DNA from: Sarcocystis neurona
Taxonomy: Eukaryota; Apicomplexa; Conoidasida; Eucoccidiorida; Sarcocystidae
DNA: 64,000 nucleotides
Direction of reading: 5' to 3'
Assembly: GCA_000727475.1 (NCBI GenBank)
Contig: KL647324.1
Coordinates: 372,001-436,000, forward strand
Part shown: one piece after another, positions 52,908 through 64,000 of the stretch
How the letters are laid out: each line of letters opens with the position of its first letter
Position numbering within the stretch: position 1 is the stretch's first letter
Position numbers and translations under genes: made by a program
The notes under the pieces: model-generated
The model's input: the letters and a program-made list of their open reading frames with translations, nothing else
What the model was told of the DNA's origin: nothing
The model's database searches: none

Positions 52908-55719
52908 GAGAGAAAGACGCAGAGAGGAAGGTGAAAAAGAATTTTCCATCTTGGCATGTATCTCTCCACAGGGTGAACCGGAAGAATAAATTGCGTATGT
53001 GGATGTATGGACGCCCTAGCGCATACTTGCATGCGAAAGTAGCGTCACAAGCGCTCTGCAGGTGTGGGGACAGATACGTAGATGAGTACAGACGTGTATG
53101 TGTGAAGAAAGACTGCGTGGGAAGAGCAGAGAGATGCAACAAGAAGTGAAGGGAAAGGAAGTGGCGCATGCATTTTCGTCTGTTCGTGGGGGCGAGAGGA
53201 ATGGGGAAAAGTCGCGAGCACACCATCCGTGTCTTTTTGTCTTTCTAGCAGAGAAGCAGGTGGGGGACTCATGTGGCATTTTTGCTGTAGATATCTGTGG
53301 GGACGTGTGTACGGGGCGGGACACAGAGGGAAGGCCGGACAGAGAGACGGGGTACACGGAGGAAGGGCGAGGGCAGCAGGGAAAAACTGGAGGACCGAGG
53401 AGAGGGAAGGTTGAAGGTGGAAGTCATGAGGAAAACAGCTAGCGTCACTGCAGTCGCAGAGCGCGCTGGCAGCGACGCGCAGCAGCAGGGAGAAGAAGCT
53501 GCTGCAGGGGAAGCAGCAGCAGAAGCAAACGCACAACTCCGCCCCAAGAGCGGATGCAGGGAAGAGAAGGAGCTGCGTGTTTCCTTTACGCAAGGACGAC
53601 GACGCAGCAACAGCAGCTGCTACTCCTGCTGCGCAGGAATAGTTCCGGTTCGTTTTCGTGCCCTGTGCCTCCACTCTGCCGTTCTGCGGTTGCTTGTCTT
53701 CTTTGTGTTTTTTGGTTGAAGCTTGTTCTTCTGTTGTTCTTTAAAGGTCTCCTCGACTGCACCAGCGCGGGTTGAGACGTGGGGTACGCAACAAGAACAT
53801 GTCTTGGTGCACGCGTGTTTGCGCGTCTGTGGAGAATTTCGCGCAGTTGAATACGTATGTAGTGCACTCCGACTTGCTGGGCGCGTGCTCACGTGCATGC
53901 ATTCCCCCACCCGATACTCAGAAGCTGCGCCGGGACGTGCAAGCTGCATGTCTATGTATTATTTAATCGGCAGCAGCCTCGACACGCGCAGGCCTTATCT
54001 ATCTTCTTCCTTGTAGGAGTATTTTCACCTACGCCTTTGTGTGCGTACACACAGATATATATTTATCTGTACGTTTCTGTGGGCGTACATAAGTGTGTGT
54101 CAATAGATGTATCTAATACGCATGCAGACCCATGTATCTGCATGTGTGCACGCATGCTTCACGCGCGGAGATTGGACGTACGCATACATAGGCCTGCATG
54201 TTGTGCAGCTGTCGCTTCTGCCTGGTTTATGTATGTGTGTACGTGTGTATGTATGTGTGTATCTGCCGACGGTCACTCCGGGCAGAGAGGGAGTGTCACT
54301 CGTTCAAGAAGCTTTCAACGTTCTCTCGCCCCGCACGCAGAACCCCTGCTGCTGTTTCTACGCAAGGATTGCCACACAAACTTCTTCTTCTTCGCTCGAC
54401 TGTCTGGATACGTAGGCAGTCATCCACATGTATTCTTTGTATATATGTGTATGTGCATACTTTTTTTCTTATATATATATGTATGTATTGGTGTGGAGCT
54501 GAGTTTCCTCGTGTACTGGCATTTCCTATGTGGTATTTCCATGCGTGTGTCAAGGCACAAAAGCGCAGTGGTACCTCTGTGTGTATAAATAGGGCTTCTA
54601 CGCAGGTCGACAGGCGCTCTGATCGGAGAAGCGCGGGCGGCATGTCTTAAGTACGTGTGCACAGGTCACTGGGAGTGCGGATAACCCTGTCTGCACAATC
54701 GTGGTATACGCGGAGGTAGACGCCGTCCCCAGTAGTTTTGTAGGCCTGTGCTTCTCCGTAGATCTCTGCTGATCATTCTCTGCCTGTATCTATATATGTA
54801 CATACACATATGTATATATATACACTTATATATGTATATGTAGCTTTCCAAATTGGTATACACGCATGTAGCTTCACTGGAGGATAATTTTGTACCCGTA
54901 CATATATATCTGCGTGTGCGTGCGGATGTTGAGGCAATATAGAATTGTTCACGGCATGAATCTGCAGACAAATTGTGGATGGATGGCCGTGTACGTGTAT
55001 GCGTGTGTTTGCTTACGTGTGTGCGCATGTACGTACTACACCGACAGATGGAGTTATGATTGTCCGTATGTATACAGAGATACGTATGTACACGTGAGAG
55101 TATACGGCACGCAGGGAGCTTCTGGTGGAGGTGCCTTCGACGGTCTATTCTACATATATATTCATGCCTCTTTCCGCGGAGTTGTTGACAAAGGGTGTTC
55201 ACTTGCAGTGTAGTCACTCTCCTCGCCTTACACTTTCTTTACGCCGTGTTGTTCCTGGACAGGTGTACGGAGATGCACAGACGTCCGCTGCACGGCGTGT
55301 TCCTATGTGTACGTATGGATGTATGTATCTATTGATGTATATATGTGTGTATGTCTTCACCTGTATACATACATGTATGTAAATAAAAGTAGCTTTGCGG
55401 GTGTACATTCCGCTTTTATTGAGTGATTTCTCCGTAGAGTGCTCTTTACAACAAACCTGTGCAGCTTGCGTAAACGTATGTATTACGTACTAAGTTGGTA
55501 ATAACTAAATGTTAGCAACAGTGCTAATACACAAAGCGCAACGATTGCAATCTCGACTGTGCTCCTAATAGACAAAGAATGCTGCCGGGCGATACAGGTG
55601 CAGCTGATGCCTCGTGGAGGCGCTCGAGGGCACAACCACATCCAGTTTGGGAGCATATCCTGTCGAACCCGACTCGTGCGTATGCACACACGTCCACGTG
55701 CGTACACGGGTATTAACCG

Positions 55720-55750
<31 letters not shown>

Positions 55751-56980
55751 GCGGTGCAGCGCTCAAAACCACACAGACCTACTATGTGAATTTATAGACC
55801 GACAGGGGGAGATGAAGGTAAATGCATACACCTATGTATATCTATAAACATAGGTATACATGTGTTAATATATATGTGTACGTGTCCACGCGGATCGACA
55901 TCATCTACCTGTTGTGCTTGTTCACTCTGTGCTTGGAAAGTCCCGCTGAAGCAACAACTCTCACGTTGAGCTGCATGCGGCATCTGCTATTGAGCAGGCA
56001 CCGCGGAGAGAGCGCGGGCTGCTTGCTTTCTGCAATTACACATGCGCACATACATTCATGTAGGGGAGCACAAAATCGTCGATGTATGCTACAATACGTT
56101 TCCCGCATGTTGAAGCACACAGACGTGTATACACTCGTGTGGACGGTACGGTTGACGCGTTGACAGCGGCACACGGCGGAAGACTCTGAGTGCCGGGAAA
56201 TGGTGGATACCAAGTTATAGCGGAGGGGTAGACAGCCTGTCCGTAAGTAGAAGAAGACAGACCTAGCCACACGCACGCGCACGTGCCTTTATGTAGACAT
56301 ATGTACTCGCGTGCAAATCTATCTATACATATATATATATATATAGATATATGTTTGTGCACATGTAACAGTTAACACTTTTCCGCTTGGAACGCATTTG
56401 CCGATAAAGTGCAGAACAGCGTGAAAACGTTGTCGCTCTTCTCTCCTCTGCGTTGCGGATATTCCGCGCAGCAGTTACGTGGTAAATAGACTGGCCCTAT
56501 TGCGTGCGCACTGCTATGAAGCTCCTCGTTCCCTGCCGAGGTAGTTCCTATATAGCCCACACAGGTGGACACAGTTTTATCTCACCCCATAATTCTGTTA
56601 TCTACGTGTGGAGGTATGCGCCTATATGTACCCACGGAGCCACTTTTTCTGTTCTGTCTGAACAAGTGTTCACACATATACGTATGTACACGTGCACGTG
56701 TGAATGGGCAGTCTATGCGTATCCCCCCGTAGGAACGTTATACGTGTATACAGAGAAAAGTCCACTAGCGCATTTTTGTACAAGGGCGTCGAAGACCAGT
56801 AGCACACACGCTGCTTGCACATACTAGCTCTCTCTACTTACGTATACACACGGATACAGATGTGTCCTTACACTCATGCATCGAAAGAGACAATGCATGC
56901 AAACGTATACGTAGGAATGCAGGTAGGTGTAAGCCCACCAGGCTGACGGCCTTGTACACACATGTCGATGTGCGCCTCCT
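52908..56980. other. Region without a confident gene, TA microsatellites
   Basis: A 140-codon plus frame (53297-53719) has a purine-rich N-terminus, a QQQGEEAAAGEAAAEANAQL stretch and a hydrophobic end; it could be a 3' exon of the second ApiAP2 gene or chance. (TA)n runs lie near 54470, 54790-54840, 55720-55750 and 56325-56350. Frames at 53893-54588 are microsatellite-driven. Confidence 0.35.
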
Positions 56981-57106
56981 GCAGATGTACACCTCAACAC
57001 TGGTCCCCGAGTGTTTGGCAGTGTACGCACGAACCACTCAATGAACCGAAGCGGCCGCTGACCTCTTAGTAGCAGCGCAACACGCCTCAGCAAAGCGAAG
57101 AGTGCA

Positions 57107-57301
57107 GTGCGAAGCTCCGTGGCATTAACAGCCGCGGCCCCTACCCAGCAACAGTCTAGCACCACGAGCAGCGGCAACAAAGCAGGAGGAGGAGTGCCGG
57201 AGGAGCTGCCCAGCAAGGCAGAGGCCGTACAGTGGCGGCGGCAGCGACAGCAGGAAGCAGCAACGTGCAGCAATACAGCGGCCTTCGAGCTCGAGTGGTA
57301 G
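57107..57301 (+). CDS. CAG-rich candidate ORF, hypothetical
   Basis: 64 codons with TAAAPTQQQSSTTSSGNKAG and LPSKAEAVQWRRQRQQEAA. CAG-phase repeats are on plus. There is no clear splice context, and it could be intron of a minus gene. Confidence 0.22.
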   Translation: MRSSVALTAAAPTQQQSSTTSSGNKAGGGVPEELPSKAEAVQWRRQRQQEAATCSNTAAFELEW

Positions 57302-57963
57302 CAGCCGAGCAGCACTGCCGGCACCAGAAGAGCTGCAGCAGCACGCCACCAGCATCAGTCCTAGGTGACTACTAAGCGGCCGCTCTTGTGTGTCTGTTTC
57401 GTTCGCAAAACAAGCATTAGCAGGCGCGTGAACGTCGTCTGGAGAGCAGTTTTGCTGTTTATTCTGTTGGCCAGGCTGCTTGCACTGGTGTTTCAACCGT
57501 GAGACGCGGTAAAGACAGAATTACTCGGACGCGTTTTCGCAAAAGAAGACACGATCAACAACAGCCGCACTGGTATTTCCAGCCGCTACTGCGAGAGCCA
57601 TCTAAAAAAATACATGTACTTTAACGTTGCCTTCCTCCACTCCGGCTGCGTTGTCGAACGCGTGCATATATAAACGGACACAAATATACACACAGACACG
57701 TGGGTTTACAAAGATATAAAGAAACTAGCCCAACACTAGTAGGTATGCACGCGAGGGCGTCGCCCTACGAAAAACGCACACGCTGCTCGCTGAGCAGTGG
57801 TGCAACAGAGATGCCGCGAGACCGTCATCAGCTGCCTCTGCTGCTGCGCGTGCGTCTCCCCATATTGCGTTCGGGAGTCCGGCAGCAGCGGCAGCACAGA
57901 AGCAGCAACCTCTTGCGCTGTTTCTTTTCCACGTTCTGCTTTTATCTCCCTAACATCCTCAGT

Positions 57964-58104
57964 CTCCACGAATCAGTATTATGGTAACAAAAGCAGCGCA
58001 AAGCCACAAAATGCTGCTGAACACCTTCAAAACCTGTCAATCAGTGTGCCTGATGAAGCGAGAGCAAAAATAATACGACCCACGCGAGCAACTACGGTGG
58101 GGAC
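57964..58104 (+). CDS. Candidate exon after a strong 3' splice site
   Basis: The acceptor is excellent (ttttatctccctaacatcctcag at 57963, with ctaac as branch-like site). Two frames are possible: VSTNQYYGNKSSAKPQNAAE with HLQNLSISVPDEARAK, or RISIMVTKAAQSHKMLL. A further plus frame (about 58052-58270) with KAVKRLTKGPSKAPTTITRA may be a later exon. No family was recognised. Confidence 0.3.
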
Positions 58105-58399
58105 TGCAAGTTAGCAGCATCAGCACTTACACTCCGTGCGCCTAAAGCAGTAAAACGCCTCACCAAAGGCCCTTCAAAAGCACCAACAACAATCACTCGC
58201 GCAGTCGCTTCACCAGGAGCCCTACTGCTGGGAACGAATACAGGAGCAACTGTACGACAACAAGCGCCGTAGTGCCGGCCGCACCTACTCTGCTGCAGCA
58301 GTCGCAGCAGGAGATGCGCCCCCGCCACTGCATGTGTTGCAGCACGAGGCAGGGAAGCAAAAGCACTGGCAGAACAACAAAGCAAAGAATCCACACTTA

Positions 58400-60370
58400 C
58401 ACACCTGCTTTTTTATCTTTGAATCGCGCGACGTGCGACTCCGTCCTGACCAACCTGAGATTTAGCAATTGAAGACACACCGAAGAAGAAAGCATCTCCG
58501 AAACGGTCACACGGAGTGGTGCATGAAGTTTTGCTTATTCACGAGTCCAGCACTTTCCCCGTCTCTACAATTTCGCACATTCTCTACCACCTCGCTACCA
58601 GCTCTCCATATATACACACACACACATATTTACCCGTACCTATCTATCTATATATATATACATACAGATATTCGTACGCAACAATATGTGCCATTGTAGC
58701 TTCCCTACGGACTACTTACACGGAGACGCTGTGCGAACGAATACATGAACGTGTCAATGAGACGCCTCACTGCAAAGACGCACCTACGTCACGCAAACGC
58801 GCCTAACCTGAAATATTATCCTAAAGAATACTAGACGCCTGCAACAAGACGTCTTTTTTACCACGGCCACAACCGTAGACGCATGCGTGAGCAGCCGGTG
58901 CCTGGCCTGGTGATGCTCTCCGCCTGGCGTTATTCCCCCACCCTCCACACAGATCCTTTGTTCATGCAGTGAAAAAGAGATAAGTTTTCAGTCCAGTCTA
59001 TTTCTCAAATGACAAATACTTCTCGACGTCTCCTGCGTGCAGTGCGTGCACGCGCGCTGCTTTTCTTCGCACGTGCTGTTCACGTGAAACACCGCAGGCG
59101 ACACAGGTCCTCGGTCAGACGCAGACCCTCTCCCACCCCTCCATACGAACCCTCTGGCTTTAGGAAAGTCAGCCAGAGCTGTGTGCGTCTTTTCTCCCCA
59201 CACAACATATCTTTTCACTCGAGAATACATATATAGATACGCATGAATAGTAGGTATGTAAAAAGAGGGACTCGGAAACAGACAGATGCAGTCGTGGGTA
59301 TCATCGTAGCCCTCAGTGTGGAATTACGGGTGTTCATTCTGCGGACACCCTCTTCACGTGCAGGCCACGCCGCCTGCGTGTTCGTCGTCATAGCGCATCC
59401 CGTAGGGGACGGGGTGGTCGGCGGGTTACGCGCGCATTGCCACGCACAACTGCTGCTGCAGCAGTAGCAACGAAAACCAGCCCCGCTTTCCCTGCTGCAG
59501 CACCGCCCTGCCACGTGTACTGCCTGGGGGCAAGTAAACACAACTAGGCGCCCCATGCACACACTTGCGTCAAGCAAGAAGATGACCCTCCCGCTCACGG
59601 AGATTCAGGCAAATCTAGTCGTTGTATGGAAGCTTGTACGATACATATATATATATATATATGCATATCCGTATATGGAAGCTTGTATGGGATACGTACG
59701 TAGTGAGATAGAGATACGTGAAGCGGCTGAAGTACACACATACACATCACCTCGTTGTGACGGCTGAAACCCACGCGGAGTTACGAACAATACGGTTCTA
59801 CCCCTCTTTCGCTCTCCGCAGACAAAGACCTAGGAGCCACGTCCACGGAAGCATACAGTTCATCTCTACCGGTATAAAGATCCACATACATGTTTCAACG
59901 CATTACAGGTATATCTATATACGTAGATACATCCATACACCTACTACGCACACACGTGTGCGTGCGTATAAATACATATATGTACATATTTGTATCTAAG
60001 TAGATACATCGTCACCCTCGCGAAGGAAAGTAGACACACGTAATACACGTTTGGAAACTAGCCCTGGCGGAATAGACATCCGTGTGACCCCGCAGCGCAT
60101 GACCCCACGCCGCGTAGCACTTCTTCCGGCAGCCGTCGGCGCCAGCAGCGCTGGGTGCTTGTGTGTGTGAGTGTAATTGCACTTGTAAAGCACAGCAACG
60201 AGCAACAAGCTACCAGGGAAGTACAGCAGCAAGTGACAACTGAGCAAGAAGTACAGCAGCACGCGACAAGCTATCAAGACTGAGTCCACGGCTGCGCTTC
60301 GCTTTTTTTCCCCTCCTCTTAAAGCTGTGCGCATCTCCCGCTTCCCTTCCCTCCATAGCAGCAACAGCAG
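58400..60370. other. No gene assigned; TA/CA runs
   Basis: Microsatellite-type sequence lies near 58600-58670, 59640-59662 and 59905-59995. Short Arg/Ser-rich frames on both strands lack support. Minus frame 60210-60446 (Ala-rich) overlaps the next candidate antisense. Confidence 0.4.
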
Positions 60371-60372
60371 CG

Positions 60373-60725
60373 ATGCTGTGCGGGGACTCGACGTGTCCCG
60401 CAGCTGCGGCGGCAGCAACTGCAGCGCTCTTCTCTCCCGTGGCCACGGCACCGTTCTGGGACGCAGCAGCACAGCTCTCTGCAGCCCAAGGCGCCGACCC
60501 TGTTCTCTACTTGACAGAGAAGAGTTGGTCTGCTCCTGCAGTACTGCGCCTAAGTCACTACAGCTGCAGCAACGTGCGGCCGCTCTCGGAGATTCGGTTC
60601 CCCCACTGGGTCCGCAGGTGCTGTTCGGCTAGCGTCCCTCCTCTCTCTGTCTCTCTCTCTCTTGCAGCAGCAGCACCACCCTTCCGCAGCGGCGGTACGC
60701 AATTGCAGCAGCACTACTTTAGCAG
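60373..60725 (+). CDS. Candidate two-exon Ala-rich protein
   Basis: ATG 60373 opens a frame with FSPVATAPFWDAAAQLSAAQ, then VLYLTEKSWSAPAVLRLSHY and LSEIRFPHWVR. A possible 50-nt intron (60618-60667) starts CAG|GTGCTG and ends in a fine pyrimidine tract (ctctctctctcttgcag). The spliced product ends near 60724 and unspliced would be 169 codons. Antisense Ala-rich frames exist. No family was recognised. Confidence 0.32.
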
Positions 60726-61305
60726 CAGTCGACCTGCAACATGGCGTCAGAACGCAGCAGCAGCAGCACATTCCTGCAACGACCGCAGCAATTGTTCTCG
60801 CGATCGCGTTTCCTTGAAGCGTCGCGGCTTGACCAAGAGCGGCGGCACCGCTTCATCCCCTGCCCGCTGCAGCCCCTACTAGGAACGTCGCACTCGTAAG
60901 AGCAGCAGCAGCAGCAGGAGCAGAGGACGAATGAAGCAGCATGAGGAGGCAAAACGGCACACAAAGCAGGCCTCAAGGACAGCAGAGAGATCAACTGGCA
61001 GCTGGCGCTCTCCCGCCAGCGGAAGCAGTACTGCGGCTGAAGAGGTGCAGGGCTGTGCTGCAGCACCAGCGGACCGCTGCAGCCATAAGGATCAGCAGCG
61101 CATCTGCAGGGCCACCCCAGCAGCCGCAGCAGGGACACTTCCCAAGTACCAGCAGCACTCACAGGCTGGCGACGGGTCAGGGTCGAGGACCAGCTGACGG
61201 GACGCTGGCATATTCCGGACGAGCAGGAGCCACACGGGAAGCAACAGGATGAAGACGCCTGCAGTTCAGCTTTCCCAGCATGCATTCCCCGCGGGCATTT
61301 GTTCA
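60726..61305. other. CAG-rich (+) block downstream of the kinase gene
   Basis: Gln/Ala/Ser frames on plus (60931-61197, 60941-61252) and Cys/Leu/Ser frames on minus. It may be 3' UTR of the CK1 gene on the minus strand or part of a plus gene. Confidence 0.3.
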
Positions 61306-62554
61306 CTAGTCAACGAGTATGGCAGCCTTGACTCCCCGGCTGGCAGCAGCAGCTGCTGCTGCTCCTGCAGAAGCTTTTCTTTTTACGCCTCTACCTCCTG
61401 TGCAGTTTGCTGCCTCCTTCCACGCAGCAGAAGCGTTCTGCGCACCAGTGGTGCAGGGCTGTTGCCGCTGCTGCTGTTTTCGAGACTTGTGAAGCAGCAA
61501 CTCGGTCAGCTGCTGCTGCTGCTGTTCTGTACACTCCTGCAGCTCCAGTCCGTCCGTCAACTGCTGCTGCTCAACACACCCAGGCCCCCGCCCCACCTTC
61601 ACGCATGCATGCTGCTGCTCCGCGACACTCTCCACTGCGAGCAACTGCGAGCATGCAAAAGCCACTTCTTGCTGCAGCGCCGTACACTCTGCTGCTGCTC
61701 TTCCTGCTGCGGCCACTGCCGCCATCTGCTCGGCGGTCGTGTTCGCTGGTGCACCCATCGCATTTCTCTCCCTCTCCTCCGGCGTCCCTCCTGCTCGAGC
61801 ACTGTCTTCTGCCGAGGTCGGCGCTGCTGCGACGTGGTCCTGCTGCTGCCGGAGCTGCTGCAGCAGTCTGGCCTTCTCCGCAGCAATAGAAACCACCGCG
61901 CAGCCAGTGCGAGTCGCAGCGAGTGCGGCCGCTGCTGCCGCGTCTTCTTCCGCCAAGCGAATCGCGCTCGTGGCTGCTGCGGCTGTCTGCTGGCGGCGGT
62001 TGGGTTGCATGGCCGCTGCTGCTGTGGCACGCGGCTCCTGCTCCTGCGTAGGGCCGCAGTTTCCTGCATGTGGCTCCCCCTCACGTGTCGCTGTTCGAGA
62101 AGTTCGACTGCTAGACTCCGACTCTGTTCCTCCTTCCCCTGTTTCTTCTCGCAGTCCTGAGACTCCTGCGGCCCTGCCCGCTCCTGCCGCTGCCGTTGCT
62201 GCTCCTCCGGATGTCAGGATTGGCAACGCCGCAGGCGGTCGCAGGGGGAGCGGCAGGTGCTGTTGCTGCTGCTCTTTCCGCTGTGCCACGCCGGCAGCGT
62301 CAGCAGCAGCAGGAGACGCCGGGGTCAGTGAAGAAGCGGCGCCAGTATCATCGACAGGACTGCGCTTTCCCGCAGCGCTTCTTCTGCTGTCAGGGGGGGG
62401 GCGCTGCTGCTGCTGTTGGCTAGCAGCAGCAACAGCAACAGCCGAAGGTCGGCAGATGCAGCACGAGCAGGAAGGAAGCAGCGACGTCCAATCGAACAGC
62501 AGCTGTCGCACCTTCCGCTTCTGCAGTTCGTCTGTCAGCAGCCGCCGCAGGTAA
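61306..62554 (-). CDS. CK1 exon: end of kinase domain and low-complexity tail
   Basis: It starts after gctgttgggcgcag. [20 protein letters not shown] then DWTSLLPS ends the kinase fold. The tail has no recognised domain, with poly-Gln and poly-Ala runs on minus-strand CAG codons. The frame upstream of 62554 to 63225 is also open but is CTG-rich intron. Confidence 0.82.
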
Positions 62555-63511
62555 CTGCGCCCAACAGCAGCAGCGGCGCAGCAGCAAACACCAGCAACGA
62601 CAGCACAGGACCGGCAAGATGCAGCATGCCGCATCGTCCTCTCAAAATCGTAGCAGCAGAACAGCGGCAGCAGAACAGCAGCAGTAGAACAGCAGCAGTA
62701 GAAAAACCCGCTGCGGCAACAGCACAGCGGCAGCGTCAGCACATTAACAGACGCAGGAGACAGAGCAGCCGCACCTCTGTGGAGGTCCGAAGACTGCACC
62801 AGCTGCAGGAAGGAATGTGCAGCGTGGGAGACGAAGTCGACAAAGAGGAGCCCCACCACAGGACAGCAGAGCAGCGGGAAGGCTACAGCAGGTCGGGGAA
62901 GCGAGACGGAGGACGTTGAGGAAGAGGCGGAGAAGGACAAGGAGTGACAGCAGCAGGACACCAACAGAACAGCAGCACCAGCAGCACAACAGCAGCAGCG
63001 GCAGGACACGAGCAGCCGCAAGACAGCAGCAGCAGGAAGACAGCGGCAAGAGAAAGACAGTAGCACGCGGTCGAGCAGAAGCAGCAGTTGCGGCCTGCAG
63101 CAGGAGCAGCGGACGTAGAGAGAGTCGTGCGAGGTTAGCAGGGGAGGGCAGCAGCAGCAAGACGAGCGACAACACGAGCGCAGCAACAGGAAGAAAAAGA
63201 AGAAGAGGCGGGAGACCCGCTGCAACAGAGGCAGAGACAGAGGCTGAGCAGTCTGTGAGACACAGGATACCTGCAGTTGGGCGCATCAGTGAACTGAAGT
63301 CCGCGGCAATACGAAAGAAATTCGCCAAAGCAGGGAGGAAGGCCTTCGCACAAGACTTTGACGTTGACGTTGAGCTTCGTATGGGTGATTTTGCTGTACT
63401 TCTCTCTCTTCGAAGTCGCCTTCAGTCCTTGCCAGGGCAGCGAGCCGCGCAAAAAGTAAAGCAACACGTACCCCAGACCTTCCAGATCATCTCTGCGTGA
63501 TTGTTCTATAC
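61306..63511 (-). CDS. Casein kinase 1 family protein kinase, 3' part, partial
   Basis: Ser/Thr kinase of the CK1 family. Two exons lie in the window: 63511-63271 and 62554-61306. The first carries the CK1 hallmark [18 protein letters not shown], then [18 protein letters not shown] and [12 protein letters not shown]. The second completes the domain: [21 protein letters not shown], then DWTSL. The junction is phase 2 (AG|T) and rebuilds the family's D-x-P-x-Y-S-Y-L-R-x-L. The remaining 390 or so codons to TAG (61306-61308) are Ala, Gln, Glu and Arg-rich low complexity, for example [23 protein letters not shown]-binding and catalytic-loop exons are beyond the right edge or unseen in 63512-64000. 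Upstream residues end in phase 1 at a ttag acceptor. CK1 members act in cytosol or nucleus; the subfamily is not determinable. Confidence 0.88.
62555..63270 (-). other. CK1 intron, CTG-rich on sense strand
   Basis: 716 nt, GTATCC to gggcgcag. On plus it is CAG-rich and produces apparent Arg/Gln/Ser ORFs (62416-62919, 62817-63500), one of which runs antisense through the CK1 exon. Those are rejected as genes. Confidence 0.75.
63271..63511 (-). CDS. CK1 exon: kinase subdomains VIII-X region
   Basis: 241 nt. Acceptor cgcttgttag, donor GTATCC. It starts with (G)IEQSRRDDL, the CK1-specific replacement of the APE region, and runs through SLPWQGLKA to FTDAPNC. This family identification is near certain. 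Confidence 0.9.
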
Positions 63512-64000
63512 CTAACAAGCGTCCAGAACATACACGTACACACCTAGACATATTCACTACCCTGTACATGCACATATATATACGTATATATATACATATA
63601 TATATGTTACATACATGCCTACATACATACATACATACGTACATACATACATACGTACATACATACATACGTACACGTACACACATACATACCTACATAT
63701 ATAAATACATATATACACACATACATACGTACAACACGCACATACATATTTACATGTACATATACGTACCTACACACATACATATATATATGTACACGTA
63801 GAATGCATACATACGCACATAAACATACATATATATACACACAGACATACACATACACACATATACATACATATATACATACATACATGCGTGTATATAT
63901 ATATATAGACATTCCTGTGTGAGTACGTTTGCGTGCAAGATTATGTGTAGATACGTACACAGAAGGCCACCAGTCAATATGGCGCTGCGTACGGAAGACG
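63512..64000. repeat. CATA / TATA microsatellites at right edge
   Basis: Long imperfect (CATA)n with ACGTACATA interruptions (about 63615-63720) and several TATATA runs to 63907. It is probably intron of the CK1 gene. No kinase exon was seen to the end of the window. Confidence 0.7.

Noticed and set aside
62416..63500. Plus-strand Arg/Gln/Ser ORFs of 167 and 227 codons
   Set aside because: They run through the CK1 intron and antisense to the CK1 exon, whose kinase motifs are unambiguous.
1..64000. CRISPR arrays, insertion sequences, rRNA, riboswitches, bacterial promoters
   Set aside because: None seen; the window is eukaryotic and its repeats are simple or minisatellite types without spacer structure.

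Overview
The window reads as nuclear DNA of a coccidian apicomplexan, most like Eimeria. The evidence is long in-frame CAG-phase triplet runs (poly-Gln, poly-Ala and poly-Ser inside proteins), abundant TATATG, CATA and GA microsatellites, GT-AG introns, and two large ApiAP2-type regulators, one with a C-terminal ACDC domain. There are no bacterial-style operons. Organism and gene names are inferred from motifs, with no database search.

Layout. (1) About 0.6-15.5 kb, minus strand: one gene rebuilt from nine phase-compatible exons, encoding a TrmA/RlmD/TRM2-family RNA uracil-5-methyltransferase (TRAM domain, Fe-S cysteine cluster, SAM-binding fold). Its introns are huge and strongly CT/CTG-rich on the sense strand. 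The catalytic C-terminus was not found and may lie past the left edge. (2) 16.4-18.45 kb, minus: an open Ala/Glu-rich frame, either a separate gene or the N-terminal part of the same one. (3) 18.5-23.6 kb: microsatellites and a CTG-rich block of uncertain coding strand. (4) 23.6-35.2 kb: DNA poor in triplet repeats with many small plus-strand candidate exons, several of them phase-compatible neighbours, from genes I cannot name. It includes an 11-copy minisatellite and a duplicated exon-like segment. (5) 35.2-41.2 kb: no confident gene. (6) 41.2-46.3 kb and 48.1-52.9 kb, plus: two neighbouring ApiAP2 genes. (7) 53-61 kb: low-confidence CAG-rich plus-strand ORFs and microsatellites. (8) 61.3-63.5 kb, minus: the 3' part of a casein kinase 1 gene whose upstream exons run off the right edge.

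A useful local rule is that CAG-phase repeats mark the sense strand of exons, while CTG/CT-rich sequence on the sense strand marks introns. It resolved several regions where antisense reading frames also looked protein-like. The genes are not evidently in one pathway. They cover RNA modification, transcriptional control and signalling.
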